Positions 1 through 11,434 of a DNA stretch of 64,000 nucleotides are shown here, in pieces; within the stretch, counting starts at the first letter, position 1, and every line of letters begins with the position of its first letter. The notes beneath the pieces are model-generated. The model saw only the letters and a program-made list of their open reading frames with translations. It was not told the DNA's origin and made no database searches. The stretch comes from Cokeromyces recurvatus (lineage: Eukaryota > Mucoromycota > Mucoromycetes > Mucorales > Mucoraceae). The position numbers were made by a program, and so were the translations under genes. The stretch spans positions 558,001 to 622,000 of the forward strand of contig NW_026251389.1 of the NCBI RefSeq assembly GCF_025118155.1. Reading direction: 5' to 3'.

Positions 1-6
1 TTTCAG

Positions 7-446
7 GCCTGAATGAAGACATAATCATTAAAAGTACTCAAAAGCAAGATAAACAAAGCATTGAGAATAGAGAGATTATTTTACCTTATACTGCAAACCC
101 ATCTTCATCTTCAAATGAGAAGGCGCTTGAACAGAAAGGCAACTGGAAAAGAAGAGTAACTATATCTGCATACTTACACTGTGATAGTAAAAAAAAAAAA
201 AAAAAAAAAATCTGACTTTATTATTTATAACAGAAAAGTAAATATCAATTTGAATATATTTGTACTGATTGTGGAACAACTGCTTCTCCTGAATGGAGAA
301 AAGGTCCTTGTGGGCCCAAAACGTAGGTATCAAATCATTTTATTTTATTTATTTTAAGTTCTATTAATCTTACTTGGTTGTTTTTAAATAGCCTATGTAA
401 CGCATGTGGATTACGATGGTCAAAGAAAAATAAAAAAAAAATATAA
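7..446 (+). CDS. wc-2: White collar-2-like GATA zinc-finger protein, 3' end (partial)
   Basis: Only the C-terminal end is in the window; the first visible exon follows a tttcag acceptor at 1-6. Three exons are seen (7-155, 234-322, 392-446), with GT-AG introns 156-233 and 323-391; the stop TAA is 444-446. The last two exons encode a GATA finger of the form CX2CX18CX2C, containing [13 protein letters not shown] and LCNACGLRW. The 18-residue loop and these words match the fungal WC-2 class rather than the 17-residue animal or nitrogen-regulator GATA class. In the family, WC-2 partners the flavin photoreceptor WC-1 to activate blue-light genes in the nucleus and carries a PAS domain upstream of the finger; that part lies off the left edge. 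The protein stops about ten residues after the finger in a short Lys-rich tail. Mucorales usually carry several WC-2 paralogues, so which one this is cannot be told. Confidence 0.85.
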
Positions 447-1294
447 AAATTATCAGAAACTAAAGAGAATTTCTACGAATTATTAAAAAAGAAAAAAAAA
501 AAAAAAGGTAGAATACACATAGACTAAAACCAGGAAACAAGGCCTTTAGATTTTCCTATTATTATATGTATACACACATATACCCTTTAATTTAATATTC
601 CTTAATCTGAGCTAAACATAAATGTTTTCTCTCTCTCTTTCTCTCTCTCTTTTTTTTTTCTTTTTCCTTCCTTATCATAATATATACCCTTTATGCCTTT
701 TATAACGACTGTTCCATATCATGTACCCTAAATGTATTTCAATTATTATTATGCGCATTGAAAAAAAAAAAAGAGAAAGAAAATGTAATGAGTATATACA
801 TAAATATTGTATTATACAAATGGATAAACTCTGATACATAACTTGTACTACCTGTCTATATTAAACCTTTTTTTTTCTTCTTCTTCTTCTTCTTGACCAT
901 CCATTCAAAAGTCTCTAAACTGGAATGGTATCGAGAAGTGGTGATATAGGAAGATAAGCCTATCATGTAATCTACTCTACATGTATACATATAGAGTGGA
1001 GTTTGTCAAGTAAAATTGCAATTATATCACATTTAGGGCATTTAAAAAAAAGTAAAAAGTTACAGAGAGGGCAATAAAATTGAGATAGAATAGAAATCAA
1101 GCAAAACCATTTATCAATTTGCAGCATATTCAGTGTATGAAAAATACCAAGAAATTGTTTAAGCTACTTTTACTCAAGTAAACGCAACATTGCTACTAAA
1201 GGATGTGTCTTATTTCGGCCTATCTTTATTTTATTTTATTTTTTATAAATAAAGTGTAAGATGATGGTTAACTAAGAGCTACTACAAATCATTT
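447..1294. other. Intergenic region between convergent genes
   Basis: This is the tail-to-tail space between the WC-2-like gene (+) and ATG5 (-). It is AT-rich, with short A/T runs, a CT-rich stretch near 632-660 and a (CTT)n tract near 878-894. No supported gene; it presumably holds the two 3' UTRs and poly(A) sites. Confidence 0.6.
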
Positions 1295-1746
1295 TTATTT
1301 TTTTCTTATCACAATATGCAAAAAATTATCAGCAAACGAAAGGTTTTCATATGCCCAGTGTACGGGAGTGTCTAAGGGTAATTCAATACCATGTATTATA
1401 ATTTCAATATTTGGATCTAATTCATTCTCAATAAATAAGTCTGGAATTAATCTTTTAAGAATATCGCCTATTGTAGGTATTATTTCTTTCTCTATGTATA
1501 CATTTATATATATTAAAATCTTGAATATGACACTAGTTTATTCTTATTTAGAATCATTTGACTTATACTAACCTGTATCAGAATGAAATGGAACAAGTTC
1601 TTGAATTATAGGACAGTTTTCAGGTAAATAAATCCTTAATGGTATATGTTGAAGTTGATTCGAATATTCTATTAATTGTTTATTGACTGCTCTAAAATCT
1701 TCAAATCGATCTGTATATTTATGTATTAGAGATATAAGTACTGAAG

Positions 1747-1789
<43 letters not shown>

Positions 1790-2512
1790 AGTTACCTACT
1801 ATCAAAGACTGCCATAATTGTGTCGAGTCATACTTTGAAAGATTCATGACCTTTTTCGTACTTCCATAGCGAAGAAAGTCTGCCTAATGTATTTCATTAT
1901 TAGTTTCAATAGGATTTTTTTTTTTTTTTTTTTTTACCTCTTTCACCATAGACATAAACATGTCATGCATTGTTTCCAAAGTTGGCTTTAATAAAATATC
2001 ATTAGTAGGTAGATCTTTGAAATGTAGAGTAATTGGCCATGGTAATAATGTTGATTTCGAATGCAAGTCAAATAACAATCCAATAGGATAATGCCTAATC
2101 ATATACTTATTAAATGTTCAGTTATTTAAATAAAAAAGCGTTTGCTTTTGCTATTTATATCTTGTCCTGTTACCATTTTAAAGGCTTATTGTTATATTCA
2201 TACCAAATTGATTGAAATGCTTCTTCAGAAACTTGCATTCCTAATTCGGAGAATAAATGGTGCAAATGTTTTGTAATCAAAGGAAAGTATGAACAACGAG
2301 ATGCTTCAAGCTATCATCATTATTTTTTTTTTTCGAAATAAAATTAGGCTATAGCTTGTTCAACATTAGGAAAAAAAAAACATACATACATAAATAGGAT
2401 CCCAAATTTTGTCTTTTCCATAAACATCTATTTCTGTTGGATCAAGTGTAATCTTGATTGGAATCTTTCCATTCCATATAGACTTTGAAATATCTATATC
2501 AAATAACGACAT
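1295..2512 (-). CDS. ATG5: Autophagy protein ATG5
   Basis: Six exons on the minus strand: 2512-2390, 2310-2174, 2094-1938, 1883-1796, 1710-1573 and 1491-1295, giving 279 aa (human ATG5 is 275). All five introns are GT-AG and the phases agree. Atg5 is the acceptor of Atg12; with Atg16 it forms the E3-like complex that lipidates Atg8 on the phagophore. Recognisable family segments are SIWNGKIPI near the N-terminus, KWHYPIGLLFD, MSMVKEADFLR and IIHGIELPLDTP followed by LSFADNFLHI near the C-terminus. The Lys of MSMVKE (about residue 138) aligns with the Atg12 conjugation lysine (K130 in human). The fourth intron carries a 38-nt homopolymer (A on the coding strand, 1751-1788) and a clear CTAAT branch sequence before its acceptor. 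The start ATG lies 140 nt downstream of the neighbouring sphingomyelinase-like stop codon, so the promoter must be short. Confidence 0.95.
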
Positions 2513-2652
2513 GAATAATATTCTGTATTAAAGAAAGACGAATATATTTTTATATGGCTCTATTTTATTAAGAAGAAGAATAATGCATGTGTACAAAAAG
2601 AAGATAATAATTTAACCCATATTTACAAACTCAGCAGAAATTATTATTATTA

Positions 2653-4134
2653 TTATACTTCTACTTTTTTTAATAAGGATACACCACAAGCATCTCGTTC
2701 TTTATGATTCAATATAACCGGCCTAGGTGTAGAAGAAGATGGATCGTAATCACAGCGTAATTCTGATTTACCAGCACGAATACTGCAGATAGCGTTAGTA
2801 CGACAAGAAAGGTCACATTTTGGTGTAAGAGGAGATGATTTATATCTATTGAGCCAATATAAATCAAACTTTTCATCATCCAACTCCATTTCTTCAGTCA
2901 CTTTATGCCACCAAGAAGGAGATAATGCCTTAAAGGTATTACTTGATGATCCATAAAGCTGCTTAGCAGAATATTCTTTATGCCAATTCTATACAAAAGA
3001 GGGAGTTTTTTTTTATGATTAGAGGATGAATAAACTTATCATTTATATAATAAACTTATTACAGGCACTAATTCCCATTCAGTTGATTTATTCAGATCTG
3101 CTATATAAGTATGAGTATCGATCACTTCAAATGTTCCAGTATCTACTGTATAAGTTCGAAAACCTGGATTCAGATCAGGATATGGCGTAACAGAGGGCGC
3201 TATATAAGCTATGGAAATAGCATCTTTTGCTTTCTGAGACGCATTCTTATAAAATATTTGAAATTCATCTCTTAAAATATGTATATATGTAAGCAAAGGA
3301 TTATATATGTTGATAGATTAATATTGTAGTTCTTTATACCTATGTGTATGTCCAAAGAATTGACCTGCAATCACGTGAGGAGCATATCTTTCTATAATTT
3401 GATAATAATAATTTGCATAATCATGAAAGCAAGAAGAATCTCCAGGAGATGTATGTCCACTAATCCATACTCTTTCCTTGTTATCTTCTGATTCTTGCAA
3501 TTGACTAATGAACCATTTTAATAGCCCATTAGGGTCCCTTTTAGTAGGTTGCTCATATAACCACCAATTTAGGTTATAACAAAAGTTAGTGTTCATACTA
3601 ATCAATTTTAGTCCAGGCACAGGATAAGCAACATAACTACCGCTGTGTTTATGAACACGTGAAAGGTATTTAGATGGAATCCAACCTTTCCAATTACTCA
3701 CTAAAGTATCATATAGCCAAGTCATAGTTAAATCCTCATGTCTTTTCCCTGCTGGTAAATTCGAATCCTTTAAAGGGAATAAATTGGTAGGGGCTGATTC
3801 ATGATTTCCAATAGATGGATAAAGCTTTGTATCGATCAAGAAGGATGAGTCAAAATGTGAATGAAGTAGAGCGTAAGAAGTGTCTTGAATAAATTTGGTC
3901 TTTTCAATGGGTAACGTTTCCCAAACCTCATGTGGGGGTATATCTCCTGTTAAAATGGCAAAGGATATATTAGGTGCAACGATAGGTATATATTCTAGCA
4001 TGGTTTCAATTAACGGTAAGGGTGAGTCACAACCAAAGGCTCCCCAAGGTGATGCCTTGTTAGCAATATTATCAAAGTCTGTATATTGTCGTCTACAGCA
4101 GATTGGTTTACTGCATTTTGTTTCTGTTCCTTCC

Positions 4135-4169
<35 letters not shown>

Positions 4170-4976
4170 TAGAAATATCAATATTTATATACATATAAAA
4201 AAAATAGATACAATGTATCATGAATAATTACTTCATATTGTGGATCAATATGCCAATCGCTTAAATGAAGAACCGTTATCGTCTTATTTGATGATTTATA
4301 GTGAACATGATTCGTTGGTTTAGGTTTCGGAAAACGTACTTTCCACTGCTTGACATCTATGTTATAATAACAAGCATTTGAATAAATATATTATATAAAG
4401 TTAATAATGATATATATATTTGTATATATATACCAGGATATGGGCAAGAATTGAAAACTGAAGCACATAACAAATGTCCATCTCGTCCAGATATATCCAT
4501 TGTCTAAATGATTTGAAAAATAAATAAATAAATAAAGTTATTCATATAAATATACTATTTCTTCTTTACCTTTAAGACTCTGCGAATGATTGGACCTTGT
4601 TCCCGAACTATGCCCTCACACTATTACATAATGCATATATGGTTAAAAAAATAATAATAAGAGAATAGGAAAATAAAAGCATTCTTACAACTTCATTATC
4701 TACTAGTTTTGATTTTCGGCAAATATTTTTCATTGCAGCTAATTGAATAGGCTCAGGAAAGAAACATAGCCTTTTAGCCATGCTCAATAAATTAATACAT
4801 GAATCACAATTCCTTCGGGCGTCATCGGGATCATTTGGATTGAGAAATAGATCAATCTGATTGCATAGCTTATTTTCTAATTCTGTGACAGAATTAAAGG
4901 TAAAAAAAGCTTGGCTGATACTGCTTGCTTCAAGAGAAGTGATATAAATCAAAAGTAATACAAAAAAATAATGCAT
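2653..4976 (-). CDS. Acid sphingomyelinase-like phosphodiesterase (saposin B + metallophosphoesterase)
   Basis: Seven exons on the minus strand: 4976-4689, 4620-4570, 4503-4434, 4356-4232, 4133-3340, 3270-3063 and 2988-2653; 623 aa, close to human acid sphingomyelinase. The N-terminus is a hydrophobic signal peptide (MHYFFVLLLIYITSLEAS). A Cys-rich saposin-B-type region follows (about 37-133), then a calcineurin-like metallophosphoesterase domain. Visible metal-site motifs are DWH (about D170/H172), GD (242), GNHE (288-289), SGHT (H405) and GHTHR (H440/H442). These are the family's two-metal ligands, so the enzyme looks intact. Known members cleave sphingomyelin to ceramide and phosphocholine in lysosome, vacuole or outside the cell; fungi rarely contain sphingomyelin, so the natural substrate may be another phosphodiester. 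The C-terminal region has several Cys, as in the family. Secretion is inferred from the signal peptide. Confidence 0.93.
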
Positions 4977-6363
4977 AACTTATTCAAGAAGAAGAAACAA
5001 ATTGAAATAGAAACTGTAAAATAAAGTCGTTTTTGAAATTCTTTTTCCGATTTTTTAGTGAGTTTTTTTTTTTTTTTTTTTATAAAGATCTTTAAAGCAT
5101 AATAAGGTTATTATTTTACATGACAATCAAGTGATCTATTTATTTATAAACCATGCTATGGTTATTGCTTTTGTTATAGATCATAGTAAGAAGACGAATA
5201 ATCCTCTGCTATCTAATATTATTTGCTGTAAAAAGATGCCCTTTTTTCTTTTTGGCTATACATTATTAAACGATCTTTGAAGTTTCGAATTTTCTAACTG
5301 ATATCATCCTCATGTTTAGTTAACTTAGTACTTTTGATTTATAAGTGTTTTTTTTTTCAAAGTCGACCTTTAAGGAGGAAAGGAATAATGAATGATTCAA
5401 ACAGGTATTAGAATAGACAAATAGCAGTATCATGAAGGCTTTTTAACATGATAAGCAATTCATTATTTCTATTTAACAACTCAAAGAGAGAGAAAAAAAA
5501 AGGAAAGAAATTTTGCTTACTTAACACTCACTTCTCTTCTCTAATAATAAGGGTCTAAAGAAGGGTGGGAGTCCAGTTACATCTTTATACGTTCTTTCTT
5601 GATTTAGTAAAATCAAGCTTGTATAAACTCTAACGTAACAATTAAATGCTATTTTTTTTTCTAGACCCTAATGTCAACGGTAGCATAATTAGGCGCATTG
5701 TACTTATTGTTGTATAAGAGCTTAAGTGTGTGTCTTGAATTTTATAAAAGTAATTCATATGATATAATTGTTCATAAAATCTTGGTGACTTTGTTCATTA
5801 AAAGAAACTATATATCTTTTTCCTTTTTTTTTAATCTAACTCACAGATTCTTGAGTATATTGTTATATATATATATATAAACTTGAATATACTAGAGGTA
5901 AAGTTAATAATATACTCTGTAATATACTCTGTAATATACTCTGTAATATACTCTGTAATATACTTGTAGTGCTTGTAGAATTTCGATAAACAAAGAAGAG
6001 ATTACATTGTTAAGGAAAGCAATTGAGTTTGAAGAAGCCTTCAAGAAAAGAGCACTGAACTTGTCTATCAGATAATTAAGCTGCTGTCTATTTTCATCAA
6101 GATAAACCTATTATTATTGCTAATTCGAAAGAATCATATTTTCGGGTATAGCAAATTAGAAACAATTAGGCAAATTGTTTAGCTAGGAACTTAAAGAAGA
6201 GGTTTTTAGAGACAATTTTAAGTAGCTGAACAGCTGCATTTTTTAAAAGTTTTATTTAACAAATTCAAGACATCAAGCTTATGCCCTGAATGCAAAGTTT
6301 ACAAATTTTAAAAATAAAAAAGAAAGCTACAGATTGCTCAATTCTATTTTTAATTGTCTATAG

Positions 6364-6409
<46 letters not shown>

Positions 6410-6491
6410 ACAGCCTAATTTTGCTACCGCTATATTGTTACTGCTGGCAGTAATAGCTTATTCCCTCCTTGTACCTTATTATTAGAAAATT
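4977..6491. other. Divergent intergenic region with tandem repeat and poly-T tract
   Basis: About 1.5 kb between the 5' ends of the sphingomyelinase-like gene (-) and the HDHD5-like gene (+). It contains a five-copy 12-bp tandem repeat (5909-5967), a 39-nt poly-T run (6367-6405) and a (TA)n tract near 5863-5880. No ORF with family resemblance; both promoters must lie here. Confidence 0.6.
5909..5967 (+). repeat. 12-bp tandem repeat, 4.9 copies
   Basis: The unit aatatactctgt is repeated four times exactly (5909-5920, 5921-5932, 5933-5944, 5945-5956), followed by a partial fifth unit. It lies in the shared upstream region of two divergent genes. Confidence 0.95.
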
Positions 6492-8202
6492 ATGACAAAC
6501 GTCTTAAGGGCATCTTCCTCTTTCGTCATTAAAAAAGCTTTTCACCAAAACTTTTTTAGATCTATATCAACAGTTAATAAACCTAACTATGCAATTGCTT
6601 TTGACATTGATGGTGTCTTAATTAAAGTATAGATGGAGTCATCCAATTTTATATATACAATAGACACATACTAATCATGAAAACTTTTAGGGAAAACGTC
6701 CTATTCCCGAAGCAACTCGGTATAGTTTTTTTTTTTCATTGTATAAATTATACTAGATGATATAATGTATTTCATAGTGCTTTAAAGTTGTTGAACGGTA
6801 ATAACGCTTCAAATAGGTATGGAGATATTATATAGTGGGAAAAAAAAAGAAAGAATAAACCTTAAATTAGCAGTAATCTATAGAACCATACCATTTGTAC
6901 TTTTAACAAATGGAGGAGGAATGACTGAAGAAGAGAAGGCAAGACAAATCAGTGAACTTGTTGGTGTTAAGGTAAAGTATTAACAATTTAGCAAGTCTTG
7001 TTTTTTTATTTTTTATTTTATTTTTTTTTTTTCATTTACTCATCATGTATTTATAAAGATTAATCCCAAACAAGTTATACTTTCTCATTCCCCAATGAAA
7101 AGTTTAGCAGATAAATATAAAGATAAGAGAGTTTTAATTATTGGCGGCCAAAGGAGAGATTGTTATGATGTAGCTAAAGAGTAATAAGATAGTATATATA
7201 TATATATGAATAAAGAGATAACATTATTCTTCTTTTTTTTAGGTACGGTTTTAAAGAAGCTGTAGTGCCCAATGATATTATGCACTGGAATGGTTCATCT
7301 TGGCCATATTCAAGAGCTACCTCTGATTTGTCTATGTTAACGGATGTAAGAGTCACATGTAAACCAAAATTTAGTGATTATTTCTTTTTTCTAAATACTC
7401 TACGTAGTCTGCTATTGATTTTTCAAAAACACCTGTCCATGCTGTTATGGTATTTCATGATACCTTTGATTGTAAATAAGATAATAGGTGCTTATGACAT
7501 CAACTAACATGTAATCTATACACATATAAATAAATATAAAAGGGGGAAGAGATCTTCAACTTATGTTAGATGTACTTTGCTCAAAAGATGGTATTCTTGG
7601 AACAAGAAAAGAAGACTATTCAGTACAAGATGTTCCCCTTTATTGGTCTAATGTAAGTATATAGTTTTATCCTATCTTTCTTCTTGTTACTCATCACTTT
7701 TTTTTTCCTTTTCTTTTAAGAATGATCTCGTAAGATATTTGAAATGAATCTCAATTCTCCATTCATTCTTAATATAAATGCAACTAATATTATATTATAG
7801 ATCTGGAGTACAGACTTTCCTGCACCTAGATTAGGTCAAGGAGCTTCCAAGGTTGCCTTAGAAGCTTTATATAAAAAGTTGACAGGTCACGAATTAAAAT
7901 CAACTTCGTTTGGTAAACCTCACGCGACAACTTACCGTTATGCTGAACAAATTCTTGATTCCTTGGCTACTCATCCTTCACAACTACAACAGAAACGTAA
8001 TGTGTATGCTATAGGTGATAATCCTGCTGCAGATATTAAGGGCGCTAATAATTATGGTTGGACAAGCGTTTTAGTTCGTACAGGTGTTTTTTCTGGTAAA
8101 GAAAATTCTAAAGAATTCCCTGCTAAAATGGTATGTGAAAATGTAGAAGAAGCTGTAGAAAACATTATTGCTTTAGAAGAAGAGAAAAGAAAAATAATGT
8201 AG
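6492..8202 (+). CDS. HDHD5: HAD-superfamily hydrolase, HDHD5/CECR5 family (YKR070W-like)
   Basis: Nine exons (6492-6626, 6691-6719, 6778-6816, 6884-6971, 7059-7180, 7243-7345, 7408-7471, 7543-7652, 7801-8202) give 363 aa, near the yeast YKR070W length. The first ~30 residues are rich in Arg, Ser and Phe with no acidic residue, typical of a mitochondrial presequence. The HAD nucleophile motif is FDIDGVL (D38/D40). Motif II lies in FVLLTNGGG, the family word FHDTFDWGRDLQ is present, and the last exon holds the motif IV region GDNPAADIKGANNYGW. The domain order is that of HAD subclass IIA (cap type C2). Cellular substrates of this family are unknown; mitochondrial localisation is inferred. Several internal exons are only 29-64 nt, and all phases agree. 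The first intron begins gtatag directly after the nucleophile-containing exon. Confidence 0.92.
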
Positions 8203-8563
8203 ATTAAAATAAAAGCTTCTATTAATTATTTAAATATTTCGTCACCTAGTGTAATAAAAAAAAATGGTTAAATTTCCCGAAAACAGTGTTTGTTCGTCTT
8301 CCTCTTGTCAGCCTGGGTACACCCCTATATTCAATCTCTACTTGAAAAAAAAAAGCGTGGGGTAAGATAAAACTATTGGAGATTCGAGAGGGGGGCTGTT
8401 ACTAACTGTGAGCTTCAATAAGCCTATTTTCTCTCTCTCTCTCTCTCTCTCTCACTCTTTCTCTCTACAATTCCTTAAATAAGCTTGTTGATTTCTTCAC
8501 TGTGCGTGTGTGTGTTTTATTTTTATTTTTACAATTTAAATACATGAAAGAAACGAAGAAGAG
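8203..8563. promoter_or_regulatory. Intergenic region upstream of the PPR gene, with CT tract
   Basis: A 361-nt stretch with no ORF. It holds a (CT)n tract at about 8431-8466 and a T-rich block just before the PPR start; pyrimidine-rich stretches of this kind precede several start codons in this window (RPT5, 45163). The promoter role is inferred from position. Confidence 0.45.
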
Positions 8564-11434
8564 ATGTCTATTCAGTTGAAAGAGTCTTTGCAATCGTTAC
8601 GACGAATAGGCGTAATCAAACCCTTACGAATTCGTCAACTTGAGAGAAGCAGCTCATATCCAATTCATTCATTTATTCGAGGAAAACCACACTACTTTCC
8701 GTTTTGTACACCATCATTTCATGAAATGTCTTTTATTTTACCATCAACTTTTCTTCGTGTATATACAACTTCTACCGCATTACCATCTTCACCTTCTATA
8801 GACGATCATTCTATTTTGACAGATCAAACTACAAAAGTAAACAAAGATAAACAGGATACATCAAAGTCACAGGACGATCCACAACAACAACAACAAGTAG
8901 ATCCAGAACCGAAAGAAATGTCAACTATTAAGCATTTTGAACAATTGATAACAACGATTATCAAACAAACCCATGACACACCGGATGCTTCTATTCATTG
9001 GAACGAAATTGTTCACACATTTGAAAAATCAAAAACAATGAATCTACAACCTTCGCCTACAATGTACTTATCCACCATGACAGCATATAGTCATTTAGAT
9101 AATTTGGAGAAGGTAATCCTAACATTCAAGGAATACAAGCAACATTACCGGTTAAAGTCAAATGCTTATACACTTTATATGTCAGCGGTATTGAATTGCA
9201 GCATATCAGCAACCGCATTTCGAATACTCCGAGATATTAAAAGTAATCCGACCATCAATTCAAAAGAGAAATCACAATGTCTTGCTCAGTTTGTTCCTGT
9301 TTATTGTTCATCGAATAAGAAAAGTCATTTACAAATGGCCATCAGGGCCGCAGAAGAATTAACCCGAATCGTGCCATCTTTAGATGATTGGGATAGTGAA
9401 GCTATTCCGCTAATCACACAGTCACTATGGGATAGTTATTCTAAACTGTTAAAGTTGCCGCATGCACCAATTACTCCTATAACAGCTGAGACATTTATAT
9501 CGACGTATATTGAAAAGTCATCCTTTATCATTGCCAAGACAAAGTACCAAAGCAGCAAAGATGTCCTCTCATCTCAGCTATTTACTTTATTTAACTTATT
9601 ATGCAATCAGCCTCATTTCGTGCCTACTACAAGGACATGTAATCTTATCTTGACACTGATTGATTCCAATTATGGTGAAGTAAAATCAATATTGGCAAGT
9701 ATGCAAAGGTTAAATGTGAAACCTGATTCAGAGACCATTTCAATCCTTTTACGTTTATTTGGATCCAATTTGTCTACTCATCAAATAAAGAAACTCTATC
9801 AAACGTTAAGGCAACAAGATTCAGTTGACAATAAAGTCAATCCAAGTGTATATAAAACATTTATTCAGGTATTTACTCAAGATTCGGCCAATTTGACTCA
9901 AGCGCAGAGGGTAGTTTCGGATATGAAAGAAAGTGGCGTTGAGTTAGATGAAGGGTCCTTTGTATCTATGGCTCATGGGTTTGTTAAAGAGGATGATATT
10001 GCAAAAGGCTGGAACTGGTTACGGAAATCAAATTGCGACGTTTTAGATGCTTATGCGATCCTAATGGAGGGATGGTTAGAAGGAGGGCAATGGAATGAAT
10101 GTATCATTCATTATAAAATGTTACAGAATCAATTTGGATCAGATAGAGTTGAAAGGAATCGTCGTTTAGTCAAGTCATTATTAATGGCCTATTTCTCTGA
10201 TAATAATTTCATAGCATCTGATGCATTGCTTACGTCAGGACTAAAGATCAAGTTCACCCCTAACACCATCATACGAATCGTAAACAACTTGATAAATTTC
10301 AAAACCAAAAATGGGCACCCTTTAGTCCCAGGATCACAAATAGTGAAATCGTTAAAGATGATGGAATGCAATCTTCATGTCCATCTAGATGCGGAGGGCA
10401 TCAGTCGTGTAATTATTGGATTAGGGGATCGAGGTGATTGTGAAGATAGCTACAGACTCTATCGATGGGTACGAGAGGGAGGACACGAATCCTGTCGCAA
10501 ACGGTGTAGCATGAGTTCTATTTATCGAGCCATGATACATAGTGCAACGAAAAACAACGATATTCGTAAATTAGAAAGAGCCTGGGTAGATATGCAGTAT
10601 CGTAAGCAATACTTGGGTGCATGTCATAAGGGGAAACAACCTCCAACCCTATCCTCTTACAATTCACTTTTAAATGGATATGCATCACGACTTCCATATC
10701 CTGATATAACAAGGATAAAGAGAGCATTCCAACGCATGCTTAAGATGGATATAAGTCCTAATTTGGTGACCTATAATATTTTGATAAAGGCATTTGTAAA
10801 CAGTAATAATATGGATGCCGCTGTCCAGATATTCAAGGACATGTCCAATAAGCCGGGAATACAACCTGATATTTGGACTGTAAATACGCTCTTGAAAGGC
10901 TGGATCAATCAAAAAGATTGGGAACAGGTAGAAAATTTTGTTAAGGAATTGAAGAAGATGGATAAAATCAAGTTGGATATTGTATCGTTTAATTTATTTG
11001 TACAGAGCTTTTTACAACTTGATTCCTCATCTATATCTTATGCTCATTTACTGAAAAATCAGAATAAATGGCCAGAGCTAGAGAGATTTAAGAGTACCGA
11101 GAATTATGCGTTGACAAGTGATATGATTTGGGAAATATTTGAAAAGGCAACTGGTTATCCATGTTCTTTAATTCAGTCTTCAGCATACAAGAAGAAGGAA
11201 CTATCACTTCACTCAGAATCAAACTCATCCCTCTGTTGTCAACTATTAGATTTAGTCACTGAGAACATCAGATATTCAGATGAAAAATACGCGTTTGTCG
11301 AGTTATTTTCTGAATCCACTAAAGCAGATCAAATCACATATAAACTCTTTATGAAAGCCTTTTTAAATGCGAATGATTATAAATCAGCTTCAAAAATATA
11401 TCAGTGGATGGATTTTCGGCAGATTATAACGTAA
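8564..11434 (+). CDS. Pentatricopeptide-repeat (PPR) protein, probably mitochondrial
   Basis: A single 956-aa ORF with no intron, unlike its intron-rich neighbours. The N-terminal ~45 residues are basic with many Arg and Ser, as in a mitochondrial targeting sequence. A Gln/Asp/Pro-rich linker (about 100-120) follows. Helical repeats of ~35 residues run through the rest. They are clearest in the C-terminal part, where the words VTYNILIKAF, DIWTVNTLLKGW and DIVSFNLFVQSF occur at PPR spacing. An ATG at 8544 opens a different, short frame and is not the start. PPR proteins bind organellar RNA in a sequence-specific way and act in maturation, stability or translation; the target here is unknown. 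Absence of introns could reflect retroposition in an ancestor or simply family habit. Confidence 0.9.
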   Translation: MSIQLKESLQSLRRIGVIKPLRIRQLERSSSYPIHSFIRGKPHYFPFCTPSFHEMSFILPSTFLRVYTTSTALPSSPSIDDHSILTDQTTKVNKDKQDTSKSQDDPQQQQQVDPEPKEMSTIKHFEQLITTIIKQTHDTPDASIHWNEIVHTFEKSKTMNLQPSPTMYLSTMTAYSHLDNLEKVILTFKEYKQHYRLKSNAYTLYMSAVLNCSISATAFRILRDIKSNPTINSKEKSQCLAQFVPVYCSSNKKSHLQMAIRAAEELTRIVPSLDDWDSEAIPLITQSLWDSYSKLLKLPHAPITPITAETFISTYIEKSSFIIAKTKYQSSKDVLSSQLFTLFNLLCNQPHFVPTTRTCNLILTLIDSNYGEVKSILASMQRLNVKPDSETISILLRLFGSNLSTHQIKKLYQTLRQQDSVDNKVNPSVYKTFIQVFTQDSANLTQAQRVVSDMKESGVELDEGSFVSMAHGFVKEDDIAKGWNWLRKSNCDVLDAYAILMEGWLEGGQWNECIIHYKMLQNQFGSDRVERNRRLVKSLLMAYFSDNNFIASDALLTSGLKIKFTPNTIIRIVNNLINFKTKNGHPLVPGSQIVKSLKMMECNLHVHLDAEGISRVIIGLGDRGDCEDSYRLYRWVREGGHESCRKRCSMSSIYRAMIHSATKNNDIRKLERAWVDMQYRKQYLGACHKGKQPPTLSSYNSLLNGYASRLPYPDITRIKRAFQRMLKMDISPNLVTYNILIKAFVNSNNMDAAVQIFKDMSNKPGIQPDIWTVNTLLKGWINQKDWEQVENFVKELKKMDKIKLDIVSFNLFVQSFLQLDSSSISYAHLLKNQNKWPELERFKSTENYALTSDMIWEIFEKATGYPCSLIQSSAYKKKELSLHSESNSSLCCQLLDLVTENIRYSDEKYAFVELFSESTKADQITYKLFMKAFLNANDYKSASKIYQWMDFRQIIT

